Below are positions 8,042-16,295 of a DNA stretch of 44,005 bases, one piece after another. The notes beneath the pieces were generated by a model, which made no database searches, was not told the origin of the DNA, and saw only the letters and a program-made list of their open reading frames with translations. The stretch covers positions 1 to 44,005 of the forward strand of contig JADGPF010000085.1 in NCBI GenBank assembly GCA_017882585.1. Direction: 5' to 3'. The position numbers and the translations under genes were made by a program. Numbering within the stretch: the stretch's first letter is position 1; the number at the start of each line of letters is the position of its first letter. This stretch comes from Thermoleophilia bacterium. Lineage in GTDB: Bacteria > Actinomycetota > Thermoleophilia > Miltoncostaeales > Miltoncostaeaceae.

Positions 8042-9579
8042 AGATCCGCCGAGCGCTGATCTCCGTATCCGACAAGACCGGCCTGGAACCGCTGGTGCGC
8101 GGGCTCACGGATCTGGGCGTCGAGATCCTGTCGACCGGCGGCACCGCCACGGCCATCGAGGCCTATGGGGTGCCGGTCACGCGCGTCGAGGACGTCACCG
8201 GACAGCCCGAGATCCTCGGCGGCCGGGTCAAGACGCTGCACCCGAAGATCCATGGCGGCATCCTCGCCCGTGAGGACCTGCCCGAGGACCAGGCGGACAT
8301 GGCCGCGTCGGGCATTGAAGGCATCGACCTGGTCTGTGTGAACCTGTACCCGTTCGAGTCCTACCTTGCGCGCCGCGGGATCACCGACGACGAACTCATC
8401 GAGCAGATCGATATCGGGGGCCCGGCGATGGTGCGCGCTTCGGCGAAGAACCACAATCGCGTCACGATCCTGACCTCCCCCGGCCAGTACGCGGACGTGC
8501 TCGAAGAATTGGTAGCGTCGGCCGGCGAGGTCGGCTTCGCCACGCGTCGGCGCCTGGCTGGCCGCGCGTTCCAGCTGACGGCGTCGTATGACGCCGCGAT
8601 CGCCAACTGGTTGGCCGAGTCCAACGGCGAGTTCCCCGAGCACATCGTGATGACCTTCAACCGGTCGTTCACCGTCAGATACGGGGAAAACCCGCACCAG
8701 CGCGGGGCGTACTACATCGAGCGCGGAGCACGCTCGCACCTGCTGTCGATGGTCGACAAGTTGCACGGCAAGGACCTGTCGTTCAACAACCTCATGGACC
8801 TCGAAGGCGGCCGAAACCTACTGGCCGAGTTCGAGCTGCCGGCCTGCGTCATCATCAAGCACAACAACCCCTGTGGGGTCGCGGTCGGGCCGGACGTGCG
8901 TACGGCATATGTCAGCGCGCGCGACTGCGACCCGGTCTCGGCCTACGGCGGGGTCATCGTCCTCAACCGACCGGTCGATCCGGAGCTCGGCGAGCTACTG
9001 GCATCGACGTTCGTCGAGGTGCTGCTCGCGCCGGGCTACGACCCCGCGTCGCTCGTGGCGCTCACGCGCAAGCCGAACACGCGCGTCATGCAGAACCAGG
9101 AGCGTCGGCGCGTGAACCCGGGCGAGCGCGACCTGCGCCGGGTCGCCGGGGGCGTATTGATTCAGGACCGCGACACGGAGTCCGAGGAACGTGAGGCGAT
9201 GCACGTCGTGACCACCCGCCAACCAAGCGAGGCCGAGTGGGGCGATCTCCTATTCGCCTGGCGGGTGGCCAAGCACGTGAAGTCGAACGCAATCGTGCTC
9301 GCCCGGGACCTGGTCACCGTGGGCATCGGTGCGGGGCAGATGAGCCGTGTCGACTCGGTGCGCCTGTCGATCGAGAAGGCCAACGTGCCGATTCCCGGAG
9401 CCGTGCTCGCCTCGGATGCGTTCTTCCCCTTCGCCGATGGCCCCGAGGCCGCGATCGCCGCGGGCGTGCGGGCAATCATCCAGCCGGGCGGGTCGATCCG
9501 GGACGAGGAGGTCGTCGCGGCGGCCGACGCGGCCGGGCTGGCGATGGTGTTTACCGGGCGGCGCCACTTCCGCCACTAG
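8038..9579 (+). CDS. purH: Bifunctional AICAR transformylase / IMP cyclohydrolase
   Basis: PurH performs the last two steps to IMP. The N-terminal MGS-like cyclohydrolase domain (residues ~1-150) shows ALISVSDKTG, EILSTGGTA and GGRVKTLHPKIHGGILAR. The AICAR transformylase domain shows RYGENPHQ, IIKHNNPCGVA and a C-terminal GIGAGQMSRVDS. The ORF track starts at 7678 inside purN. GTG 8038 is chosen because it forms GTGA with the purN stop and is preceded by a strong Shine-Dalgarno, GAGGAGGGG. The product is 513 residues, normal length. It is the last gene of the purine operon; only 84 bp separate it from the next start. Confidence 0.96.
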   Translation: MKIRRALISVSDKTGLEPLVRGLTDLGVEILSTGGTATAIEAYGVPVTRVEDVTGQPEILGGRVKTLHPKIHGGILAREDLPEDQADMAASGIEGIDLVCVNLYPFESYLARRGITDDELIEQIDIGGPAMVRASAKNHNRVTILTSPGQYADVLEELVASAGEVGFATRRRLAGRAFQLTASYDAAIANWLAESNGEFPEHIVMTFNRSFTVRYGENPHQRGAYYIERGARSHLLSMVDKLHGKDLSFNNLMDLEGGRNLLAEFELPACVIIKHNNPCGVAVGPDVRTAYVSARDCDPVSAYGGVIVLNRPVDPELGELLASTFVEVLLAPGYDPASLVALTRKPNTRVMQNQERRRVNPGERDLRRVAGGVLIQDRDTESEEREAMHVVTTRQPSEAEWGDLLFAWRVAKHVKSNAIVLARDLVTVGIGAGQMSRVDSVRLSIEKANVPIPGAVLASDAFFPFADGPEAAIAAGVRAIIQPGGSIRDEEVVAAADAAGLAMVFTGRRHFRH

Positions 9580-9594
9580 CGGCGGTCGTCTGGC

Positions 9595-9610
9595 GCGGCC
9601 GCGCGGCCGC
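9595..9610. repeat. Perfect 16-bp palindrome after purH
   Basis: GCGGCCGC occurs twice back to back (GCGGCCGCGCGGCCGC), forming a loopless self-complementary 16-mer 15 bp after the purH stop. It could fold as a small hairpin and help end transcription, but there is no T-tract. In sequence this GC-rich it could also be chance. Confidence 0.35.
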
Positions 9611-9651
9611 ACCACATGACGCGCGACGGTCGCGCGCCGGCCCATCTGGGC

Positions 9652-9657
9652 TACCCT
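9652..9657 (+). promoter_or_regulatory. Possible -10 element, near-leaderless start of the protease gene
   Basis: TACCCT fits the actinobacterial -10 pattern TANNNT and ends 6 bp before ATG 9664, so transcription would begin at or next to the start codon. No convincing -35 hexamer is visible 16-18 bp upstream. The call rests on position and on similar elements before other genes in this window. Confidence 0.35.
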
Positions 9658-9663
9658 GGGCGG

Positions 9664-10878
9664 ATGTCCGGCCGTCTGAGAATCTGGATCGCCCTCGCGC
9701 TGGCGTGCCTGTGGCCCGCCCAAGCCATGGCGGCGATCCCCAACGGACAGACAACCGATCCGCTTGAGCGCGGCGTGCTGCTGTCGCTCGGATCGATCTT
9801 TCGGGTCGAGACCACGGTGTCGGTGTCGGCGCTGCGCACCCGCACGGGGACGACGTATCCGCTTGGGCACATCCACACCGTAACGCTGCTGGGCACCGCA
9901 TTCGCGGTTGCCCCGACGGGCGTACTCGTCACGGATGCGCACGTGGCCGCGCCGTTCGGGGCGCCCCTCGCAGTGGCCGCCGCGCCGCTGGCGCTCGCCC
10001 AGCTCGGCGAATTTGGCCAGGAGCCCGCGTACCAGGCGTGGGTCGACGCCAACGACGTCATGCCGGTCGGGGTCCACGTCATCGGCATGCGCGTCTGGCG
10101 CGCGACCGCCGATCCGAAGGTACACGGCACACCCATACCGGCCCGAATCATCGGCGGGAGCGTCGAGCCGAACGCCGACCTGGCGCTGCTGCAGCTGAGC
10201 GATACGGCCGTGCCGGCGCTGTTGCTCAACGACGGCAGCGAGACGCTCGAGACCCCGATCGCCTCGCTCGGCTACGGCGTCGGGACCGCCACGACGCTCG
10301 GACTGCCGACGACGCTGGTGCCGGACGTCAAGCTCGGACAGATCGGGCCGACCAACACCAAACCGGTCAAGGCGGCACCCGGGCAGACGGTGACCTACAT
10401 CTCGTCGCCGATCTCCCGCGGGGACTCCGGCGGACCGGTCGTCGACCAGACCCCGCGGGTCTACGGGATCGTGCGCTTCCAATACTTGAGCGGTGGCGTG
10501 CTCGAACAGTCGCAGGCGATCGCCGACCTGCTCGGCCGTATGCATGTCAAGAACGCCAACGGCACGGTGTTCAACGAGTTCAAGCTGGGGATGAACGACC
10601 TCTGGGCCGGGAACTACGTCGGCGCACAGGCCGCCTTCGCCGCCACCCTCCGGGACGATCCGACGCATCCGCTCGCCGCCCAGGAAGCGCTGCTCGCTAC
10701 GCGCCTTGCGCATGCCAAGCCGGCGGCGGGCCGCCCCGCGTGGTGGCGGGTCCTGTTTGTCGGGATTGCGTTCATCGCCGCCTTGGCGACCCTGTTGTGT
10801 GTGTGGCGGCTGCGCCGGCTCGGCCGTGTCCGCGACGGCCACGACGACACCGCGCCCCAGCTCCCGCCGGCGCAATAG
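9664..10878 (+). CDS. Membrane-anchored trypsin-like serine protease
   Basis: The N terminus has a signal peptide or TM segment (RLRIWIALALACLWP, AMA before residue 24), so the protease domain should lie outside the membrane. The chymotrypsin-fold triad is visible: His93 (VTDAHVAAP), Asp172 (PNADLALLQL) and Ser255 (SRGDSGGPVV). There is no PDZ domain. After the protease comes a short helical segment (LWAGNYVGAQAAFAATLRDDPTHPLA) resembling a TPR hairpin. A C-terminal TM helix (~361-383) is followed by a basic tail. The track ORF starts at 9616; ATG 9664 is chosen because the signal peptide begins there. Substrate is unknown. The protein differs in architecture from the PDZ protease at 38.0 kb. 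Confidence 0.85.
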   Translation: MSGRLRIWIALALACLWPAQAMAAIPNGQTTDPLERGVLLSLGSIFRVETTVSVSALRTRTGTTYPLGHIHTVTLLGTAFAVAPTGVLVTDAHVAAPFGAPLAVAAAPLALAQLGEFGQEPAYQAWVDANDVMPVGVHVIGMRVWRATADPKVHGTPIPARIIGGSVEPNADLALLQLSDTAVPALLLNDGSETLETPIASLGYGVGTATTLGLPTTLVPDVKLGQIGPTNTKPVKAAPGQTVTYISSPISRGDSGGPVVDQTPRVYGIVRFQYLSGGVLEQSQAIADLLGRMHVKNANGTVFNEFKLGMNDLWAGNYVGAQAAFAATLRDDPTHPLAAQEALLATRLAHAKPAAGRPAWWRVLFVGIAFIAALATLLCVWRLRRLGRVRDGHDDTAPQLPPAQ

Positions 10879-10931
10879 ACCAAGCGCGAGCTCGACTCCC
10901 CGTCACGGGCATCGGCGAACGAAAGGTCCCC

Positions 10932-12014
10932 GTGCGCATCGGCGTTCCCCGCGAGACCAAGCAAGACGAGCATCGCGTCGCCCTGACCCCCGGCGGCGCG
11001 TATGAGCTGATCGCCCGTGGTCACGAGGTCTGGATTGAACACGACGCCGGACGCGGGGCAGCGCACCCCGACGACGCCTACGTCCAGGTCGGTGCACGCA
11101 TCGGCAACGCGGCCGATTGCTGGGGTGCCGCGCTGGTCCTGAAGGTCAAGGAACCCCAGGCCGCCGAGTTCGGATTCCTCTCGGACGAGCAGACCCTGTT
11201 CACCTACCTCCACCTGGCCGCAAGTCCTCGCGTTGCCGACGCACTGTGTCGCGCGGGTGCCACCGCAATCGCCTACGAGACCGTCGAAGACCGCCACGGA
11301 CGCCTGCCCCTCCTGGCGCCGATGAGCGAGGTCGCCGGGCGCCTGGCCGTCCAGGCCGGGGCACGCTTTCTCGAACAGCCGCGCGGCGGACGTGGGGTCT
11401 TGCTCGGCGGCGTCGCCGGTGTCGCAGCGGGCAACGTGACGATCATCGGCGGCGGCATCGTCGGCACCAACGCGGCGGTCGTCGCCATCGGCATGCAGGC
11501 CCATGTCACGGTGCTCGACCGCGATCTGGGGCGGCTCCGCGATCTCGAGATGATGCTCGACGGCCGCGTCACGCTGATCTACGCCACGCACCTGGCGATC
11601 GCCGAGCAGGTCGCCAGTGCGGACCTCGTCATCGGGGCGGTCTTGCGACCGGGGGCACGCGCGCCGCACGTGGTGACGCGCGAGATGATCCGGGCGATGA
11701 CGCCCGGATCCGTCGTGGTCGACGTCGCCGTCGACCAGGGTGGCTGCATTGAGACGACGCGCCCGACCACCCACGCCGATCCGGTGTACACCGTCGATGG
11801 CGTGGTGCACTACTGCGTTGCCAACATGCCCGCGGCGGTGCCCGTGACCGCGACCCCGGCCCTCTGCAACGCCACGCTGCCGTACGTGGCGTTGCTCGCC
11901 GATCATGGCCTCGCTGGCGCGCTGCGTGAGGAGCCCGGCCTGCGTCCCGGCGTCAATATCCGCGACGGGCAGCTCGTCAACGCCGCCGTCGTCGAGGCGC
12001 TCCAGGCAAGCTAG
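10932..12014 (+). CDS. ald: Alanine dehydrogenase
   Basis: Ald interconverts L-alanine plus NAD+ with pyruvate, ammonia and NADH. Homology begins at MRIGVPRETKQDEHRVALTP, encoded from GTG 10932 after the purine-rich GAAAGG; the track ORF start at 10038 lies inside the protease gene. The NAD-binding Rossmann segment TIIGGGIVGTNAAVVAIGM is followed by VTVLDRD. Typical family segments include LFTYLHLAAS, APMSEVAGRLAVQ, DVAVDQGGCIETT and NMPAAVPVTAT. The 360-residue length is close to the usual ~370. It stands alone between the protease and the response regulator, with no obvious operon partner. Confidence 0.95.
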   Translation: MRIGVPRETKQDEHRVALTPGGAYELIARGHEVWIEHDAGRGAAHPDDAYVQVGARIGNAADCWGAALVLKVKEPQAAEFGFLSDEQTLFTYLHLAASPRVADALCRAGATAIAYETVEDRHGRLPLLAPMSEVAGRLAVQAGARFLEQPRGGRGVLLGGVAGVAAGNVTIIGGGIVGTNAAVVAIGMQAHVTVLDRDLGRLRDLEMMLDGRVTLIYATHLAIAEQVASADLVIGAVLRPGARAPHVVTREMIRAMTPGSVVVDVAVDQGGCIETTRPTTHADPVYTVDGVVHYCVANMPAAVPVTATPALCNATLPYVALLADHGLAGALREEPGLRPGVNIRDGQLVNAAVVEALQAS

Positions 12015-12019
12015 TCGCA

Positions 12020-12040
12020 TCCCGCAGACGGGCCGCGGGA
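12020..12040. terminator. Weak hairpin after ald
   Basis: TCCCGC and GCGGGA, separated by 9 nt, lie 5 bp past the ald stop. The 6-bp GC stem could act as a weak terminator, but there is no T-run. Confidence 0.3.
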
Positions 12041-12058
12041 AGCACCCGTGATCGCGGC

Positions 12059-12064
12059 TACGCT
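12059..12064 (+). promoter_or_regulatory. Possible -10 element upstream of the response regulator
   Basis: TACGCT within GGCTACGCTAGGT fits TANNNT. A nearly identical context (GATACGCTAGGA) precedes metH. It would give the regulator a leader of about 150 nt. No -35 hexamer is recognised. Confidence 0.35.
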
Positions 12065-12223
12065 AGGTCTACCGGGATCGATCCCCGCACTGGAGACGTC
12101 GTTGGCCGTGGCCCGCCGTGAGCATCGATGCGCCACACCGTTCCGGGGCGTGTGCCCGCGGCGGCGCGACCGACGCCGCGTCGCTATCGCGTTGGGCGCG
12201 CCGGTGGTCCCACCCGTCCGGGC

Positions 12224-12865
12224 ATGTCGATGACCGCGCCCACGCGCATCCTCCTCGTCGACGACCACGCAATCCTACGACGTGGCATGACACTGCTGAT
12301 CGCCCGCGAGCCCGACCTCGAGGTCGTCGCCGAGGCCGGCACGATCGCCGACGCGCTCGCCGAGGCAGGGCGAACCTCGCCGGACCTCGCGATTCTCGAC
12401 ATCCACCTGCCCGACGGCAGCGGCATCGCCGCCATCGGCCCGCTGCGGGAGCGGGTGCCCGGCATCCGCATCGTCGTGCTGTCGATGTACGACGACTTCG
12501 AGCACGTGCGGCGTGCGTTCGCTGAAGGTGCCGACGGGTACGTCGTCAAGGCCTCGACCCAGGACGAGCTGCTTGACGCCGTTCGCACCGCCTCCGCCGG
12601 CGGTATCTATCGCGACCCGGCGCTGCCGAACCCCAGCGGGCAGCACCCGGTGCGCAGCCCGATCGACACGCTCTCGCCCCGCGAGCTCGAGGTTTTACGC
12701 CTGCTGGCGCTCGGCAATACCAACCATGAAATCGCCGACGAACTCGTCGTGAGCGTCAAGACCGTCGAGACCCACCGCGCCCACATCATGAGCAAGCTGA
12801 AGGCCGACTCACGCGCCGTACTCGTCCAGCACGCGCTCGGGGCGGGTCTGCTCGGCCCGGACTGA
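12224..12865 (+). CDS. NarL/FixJ-family response regulator (orphan)
   Basis: The receiver domain (residues ~7-122) has the acidic pair Asp13-Asp14 in LLVDDHAILRRG, the phospho-acceptor Asp59 in AILDIHLPDG, the switch Ser in VVLSMYDD and the conserved Lys in GYVVKAS. The C-terminal LuxR-type helix-turn-helix reads LSPRELEVLRLLALGNTNHEIADELVVSVKTVETHRAHIMSKL. The track ORF begins at 12128 with a basic, low-complexity extension. ATG 12224 (or 12230) fits the family start and gives 213 residues. No sensor kinase is encoded in the window, so the partner and signal are unknown. It converges on the VKOR gene with 3 bp between their stops. Confidence 0.88.
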   Translation: MSMTAPTRILLVDDHAILRRGMTLLIAREPDLEVVAEAGTIADALAEAGRTSPDLAILDIHLPDGSGIAAIGPLRERVPGIRIVVLSMYDDFEHVRRAFAEGADGYVVKASTQDELLDAVRTASAGGIYRDPALPNPSGQHPVRSPIDTLSPRELEVLRLLALGNTNHEIADELVVSVKTVETHRAHIMSKLKADSRAVLVQHALGAGLLGPD

Positions 12866-12868
12866 GCC

Positions 12869-13324
12869 CTAGGACCCTTCTGGCACCGGCGTCTGGTCAC
12901 GACTGACCAGGGTCAGGCGGACGATGCTCAGCACCAGCAGGAGCGTCACGATGACCGCGCTCGTGACGCAATACTCGCAGATCGCGTTGATCTGATAGAG
13001 CTCAAGGTAGGTCAGATACGCGCTCAGCATCACCCCAAGAACGGTGATGAACAGCGACGCGAGCGCTGCCCACTGCCACGGCACCAGCGCGCACGCCAGC
13101 AGGCCGACATAGGCCAACAGGCCCATGAACGCCACCGGCACGCCAGCGACCGTTGACCACTCGCTGCGCTGCACGGTCGCGCAGCCCCCACCGAGCCCGC
13201 AGACCGGCGCATTGCCGTGATACCGCTCCCACACCAGGTAGGCGGTGACCCCGATGCCGATCACCGCCAGGACCGCAGCGGCAATGCGGACCCAGAAGTC
13301 GCTCGCGCCGCGTTCGAAGCCCAA
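12869..13324 (-). CDS. Vitamin K epoxide reductase family (VKOR) membrane protein
   Basis: Bacterial VKOR reoxidises a periplasmic or extracytoplasmic DsbA using quinone. This 151-residue protein has about four TM helices, the loop cysteines Cys42 and Cys48 (VCGLGGGCATV), Ser57 and the active-site CEYC (Cys116/Cys119), matching the human VKOR pattern C43/C51/S57/C132-x2-C135. The start is TTG, 2 bp after the stop of the DsbA-like gene, with AAGG a few bases upstream. The only other start candidates are internal. Co-transcription with the thioredoxin-like gene makes this pair a self-contained disulfide-forming system replacing DsbB. Confidence 0.92.
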   Translation of the reverse strand: MGFERGASDFWVRIAAAVLAVIGIGVTAYLVWERYHGNAPVCGLGGGCATVQRSEWSTVAGVPVAFMGLLAYVGLLACALVPWQWAALASLFITVLGVMLSAYLTYLELYQINAICEYCVTSAVIVTLLLVLSIVRLTLVSRDQTPVPEGS

Positions 13325-13326
13325 CG

Positions 13327-14046
13327 TCAGACCTTGCCGCCGTTGACCTGTTGCATCGCTTTGGCGATCTGCGCTTCCGTGACGTCACCCTGGACCACAG
13401 CCGTGCCCTTGGGACCGTGCACGACAAACGTGGGCGTCGCCTCCTGATCACCGGCGGCCGAGGTGTCCGAGGCGAAGTCGTTGGCGATGTTCAGGAACTG
13501 GGTCGCCACGCCCTGGCCGGCGTTGACCTGATTCCACTGGGCGATGTTGACACCGGAGGTCGCAGCGGCGTCGTTGAGCACGGCCTGGGTGAGCCACGGG
13601 TCGAGCTCGTTGCCCTGGTTGCGCAGGATCAACTCCGTGAAGTACCACATGCGGTTCTGGGGTGCGGTCGCCAGCCCGGCGAGGGCCGCCGTCTCGGACT
13701 GGTTGCCCTGAATGACGTGGACGGGACGCAGTTCCATCGTGGCCTTGCCCGTGCGCACATAGTCGGTGACCAGCGCCGGCACGAGGTTGTGGCTGGCCGC
13801 CCCGCAGACTGGACACTTGTAGTCCATGTACTCGACGATGCTGATCGGCGCCTTTGCCGCACCGAGCACCTGCCCGTTCTGCGGAACGCCACTGAGATTC
13901 TTCGCGACGTTCGGATAGTCCGACGTGAACTGCTTGGCGTAGGTCGAGTCGTTCGAGCTGCTCTTGGTTGCCTGCTGGATGACAATGACCACACCGGCAA
14001 CCACGATCGCGGCGATGATCACGGCGATGACGGCCTTCTTCGACAA
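13327..14046 (-). CDS. DsbA-like membrane-tethered thiol oxidase
   Basis: The product has an N-terminal TM anchor (AVIAVIIAAIVVAGVVIVI), a linker rich in Ser, Asn and Thr, and a DsbA/thioredoxin_4 domain. The redox motif CPVC (Cys78/Cys81) follows IVEYMDYK, and the cis-Pro loop is in ATPTFVVHG. It should introduce disulfides into secreted proteins and be reoxidised by the downstream VKOR. The track ORF extends to 14625 through unlikely sequence. TTG 14046 has the Shine-Dalgarno GGGAGGG at good spacing and begins MSKKAV, immediately before the TM helix, giving 239 residues. The 239 bp upstream contain no gene that I can see. Confidence 0.9.
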   Translation of the reverse strand: MSKKAVIAVIIAAIVVAGVVIVIQQATKSSSNDSTYAKQFTSDYPNVAKNLSGVPQNGQVLGAAKAPISIVEYMDYKCPVCGAASHNLVPALVTDYVRTGKATMELRPVHVIQGNQSETAALAGLATAPQNRMWYFTELILRNQGNELDPWLTQAVLNDAAATSGVNIAQWNQVNAGQGVATQFLNIANDFASDTSAAGDQEATPTFVVHGPKGTAVVQGDVTEAQIAKAMQQVNGGKV

Positions 14047-14129
14047 CGCACCCTCCCGGGAATTCTCAATGTGGGTCCTCGCACGCACCGCGTGCAGGCC
14101 GGCGGCCCGTGCCCGCCACACAATGACAG

Positions 14130-14141
14130 CCCGTTCACGGG
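14130..14141. repeat. Short inverted repeat upstream of the DsbA-like gene
   Basis: CCCGT-TC-ACGGG lies about 85 bp upstream of the TTG start, in the non-coding stretch between the peptidase and the DsbA-like gene. It is too short to assign a role; it may be a small operator, a weak hairpin ending the peptidase mRNA, or chance. Confidence 0.25.
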
Positions 14142-14285
14142 AAGTCCTGATCCGGGGCGTCACACAACATCGGCGCAGAATGCGCAAAAACTGAGCACAT
14201 CGGTGGGTTGCAGCTTCGGCGCGAGGCGAGGTCGGCCTCCGCCAGGTGCGCGTCAGACCCGCCGCCGGCCGAAGGGCCCGACGGG

Positions 14286-16136
14286 CTACCGGACGGGCGT
14301 CGCGCGGCCGCCCAGGTGCCTCGCGAAGAACTGCTCGATCGCCCCGAACGCGTCCATGCGGTTCTCCGGCTTGACGAACCCGTGCCCCTCGTCGTCCTTG
14401 CAGATGTACTCGACCGGGACGCCCCGCTCGCGCAGCGCGGCGACGATCTGATCGCTTTCCTGCTTGGTCACCCGCGGATCGTTGGCCCCTTGGATCACCA
14501 GCAGCGGCGTCGTGATCGTGTCGACGCGATTGAGCGGCGACCGCCGCTCCATGTCGGCCAGGTCGTTCGGGTCCTCTGGATCGCCGACATATCGAAACCA
14601 GGTGCTGGCCAGCATCGGGCGCCAATATGCCGGAAACGAGCGCGTGAGGGTCACCAGGCTCGATGGCCCGACGTAGCTGACCGCAGCGGCGAACACCTCC
14701 GGCGTGAACGTCACCCCGACGAGCGCCGCGTATCCACCGTAGGAACCGCCATAAATACCGACCCGGGCCGGATCCGCGATGCCCTGCGCGATCGCCCAGC
14801 GGACCCCGTCGATCAGGTCGTCGTGCATCTTGCCGGCGAACTCCCGCTCGGCGGCGTGCATGAATCGCTTGCCGAACCCGGTTGAGCCGCGATAGTTGAT
14901 CTGGAGCACGGCGTATCCGCGGTTGGCCAGGAATTGCACGGTCGGGTCATACCCCCATGCGTCCCGGGCCCAGGGGCCGCCGTGCACGAACAGGACCATC
15001 GGCAGGTGCGTCCCATCAGTGTCGAGCGGCAGGGTCAGGTAGCTGTGGAGTACCAGGCCGTCGCGTGAGGTGATCGCGACCGGCGTCATCGGTGCGAGCG
15101 TCGCGGGGTCCAGCCACGGGCGCGACCGGTACAGGAACTGCGATTGGCTGGTCGTGCGATCGAATAGGAATGTCGCACCCGGATCGCGATCGTCGTCGAA
15201 GCTGACGATCCAGGTCGCTTCCTCGGCGTCCTGGCCGGAGATGCCCGGGTCGCCGTGGTGCAGCGTGCCGACGGCCTCCCAATCCGCACGGAACCGTGCG
15301 TCGAAACTGTGGACCACGAGCCGGTCACGCAGATAGGCCGCCGCGAGCAACTCGCCGGTCTTGTCGGACACCACCGGGCCGGCCAGGTCGGCCTCGTCAT
15401 CGGCGTCGATGACGCGCTCCTGGCCCGTCGTGGGATCGAGTTCCACCAGGCGCATCAGGTCCGCACCGCGGGCGCTGGCCAACCAGAGGGCCTGGCCATC
15501 GGGCGTGAATCCGGCGATGTATCCGTTGTCCTCGTTGGCGTATTCGGCGACCTGGCGAAACGGACCGGATGCGCCGTCACGCACGAGGATGGCGAAATCG
15601 CCGGCCGGCGTCTGCGCGCGAGCGGCGCGGACCCGCCCCAGGCGATCGGCGTGCCACCCGACGACGTTGCCCGGGTTCTCCGCAACCAGCGTCCGGCGTC
15701 CGGAAGCGAGGTTCACGGCATAGACGTCGAACACGCTCGGATCACGCAAGTTGATGGAGACCAGGATCTGGTGGGGAGTTGCCTGGGGTGCGGCGACGAT
15801 GCCTGCGCGGATCCCCGCCAACGGCGTGAGATCACGCACGAGGTCTGGAGACCGGGGGTCGACCGCATAGACGTGGTAGTTCTCGTCGCCGCCCGAGTCC
15901 TGCACGAACAGGACGTAGCGGCCATCACGCGACCAGAAGTAACTGCGCACCCCGCGGTTCCGGTCGTCGGTGATCGGTCGTTCGGGTCCGCCTGCGCGGG
16001 GTCGGACCCAGACGTTTAAGACGCCGTCGCGGGGTGCGACGAACGAAATCGTCTGCCCGTCGGGCGACACGCGCGCGGCGGCCCGCTCAGGATTGTCGAA
16101 GAAGTGCTCGAGCGGAAGCAGGGGTGCGGTCGTCAT
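14286..16136 (-). CDS. S9-family prolyl oligopeptidase-type peptidase
   Basis: An N-terminal seven-bladed propeller (~residues 20-340, with repeats such as ARVSPDGQTISFVA and YFWSRDGRYVLFV) caps a C-terminal alpha/beta-hydrolase. The nucleophile is in GIYGGSYGGYAAL, the Asp in IQGANDPRV and the His in DEGHGFVKPEN. No signal peptide is visible, so it is likely a cytosolic acylaminoacyl- or dipeptidyl-peptidase-like enzyme that acts on short peptides. The 616-residue length suits the family. It is transcribed divergently from the fab operon. The ATG is preceded by TAGCAT about 9 bp upstream, suggesting a very short leader. Confidence 0.92.
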   Translation of the reverse strand: MTTAPLLPLEHFFDNPERAAARVSPDGQTISFVAPRDGVLNVWVRPRAGGPERPITDDRNRGVRSYFWSRDGRYVLFVQDSGGDENYHVYAVDPRSPDLVRDLTPLAGIRAGIVAAPQATPHQILVSINLRDPSVFDVYAVNLASGRRTLVAENPGNVVGWHADRLGRVRAARAQTPAGDFAILVRDGASGPFRQVAEYANEDNGYIAGFTPDGQALWLASARGADLMRLVELDPTTGQERVIDADDEADLAGPVVSDKTGELLAAAYLRDRLVVHSFDARFRADWEAVGTLHHGDPGISGQDAEEATWIVSFDDDRDPGATFLFDRTTSQSQFLYRSRPWLDPATLAPMTPVAITSRDGLVLHSYLTLPLDTDGTHLPMVLFVHGGPWARDAWGYDPTVQFLANRGYAVLQINYRGSTGFGKRFMHAAEREFAGKMHDDLIDGVRWAIAQGIADPARVGIYGGSYGGYAALVGVTFTPEVFAAAVSYVGPSSLVTLTRSFPAYWRPMLASTWFRYVGDPEDPNDLADMERRSPLNRVDTITTPLLVIQGANDPRVTKQESDQIVAALRERGVPVEYICKDDEGHGFVKPENRMDAFGAIEQFFARHLGGRATPVR

Positions 16137-16145
16137 CGGCGCATA

Positions 16146-16151
16146 ATGCTA
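16146..16151 (-). promoter_or_regulatory. Possible -10 element for the S9 peptidase gene
   Basis: On the minus strand TAGCAT (TANNNT) ends 9 bp before the ATG at 16136, so the transcript would have almost no leader. No -35 element is evident. Confidence 0.35.
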
Positions 16152-16265
16152 GTGGTCGGCCGGACCGCGAGTCGTGGGATCGGCGCGCCTCGAGGACCGA
16201 TCGTGCCGGTCTGCGTTCCGGCGCAGCCCGCGCGTACCTGATACAACCCGCACAAGCCCGGGAAG

Positions 16266-16295
16266 TTGACTCCGCAAGGTACCGATCCCTAGATT
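16266..16295 (+). promoter_or_regulatory. Sigma-70-type promoter of the fab operon
   Basis: TTGACT (16266-16271) and TAGATT (16290-16295) are separated by 18 bp. This is the best match to a housekeeping promoter in the window. It predicts a start near 16302 and a leader of about 50 nt before fabD. The -10 hexamer lies within an inverted repeat annotated separately. Confidence 0.75.

Noticed and set aside
9250-10875. 541-residue minus-strand ORF opposite purH and the protease gene
   Set aside because: It spans two well-supported + genes and has low-complexity, Arg/Gly/Asp-rich sequence.
10614-12020. 468-residue minus-strand ORF opposite ald
   Set aside because: Antisense frame to a clear alanine dehydrogenase; no motif.
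14047-14285. Possible small gene in the 239-bp gap upstream of the DsbA-like gene
   Set aside because: Candidate frames are Arg/Pro-rich extensions of neighbouring ORFs without a ribosome-binding site or motif.
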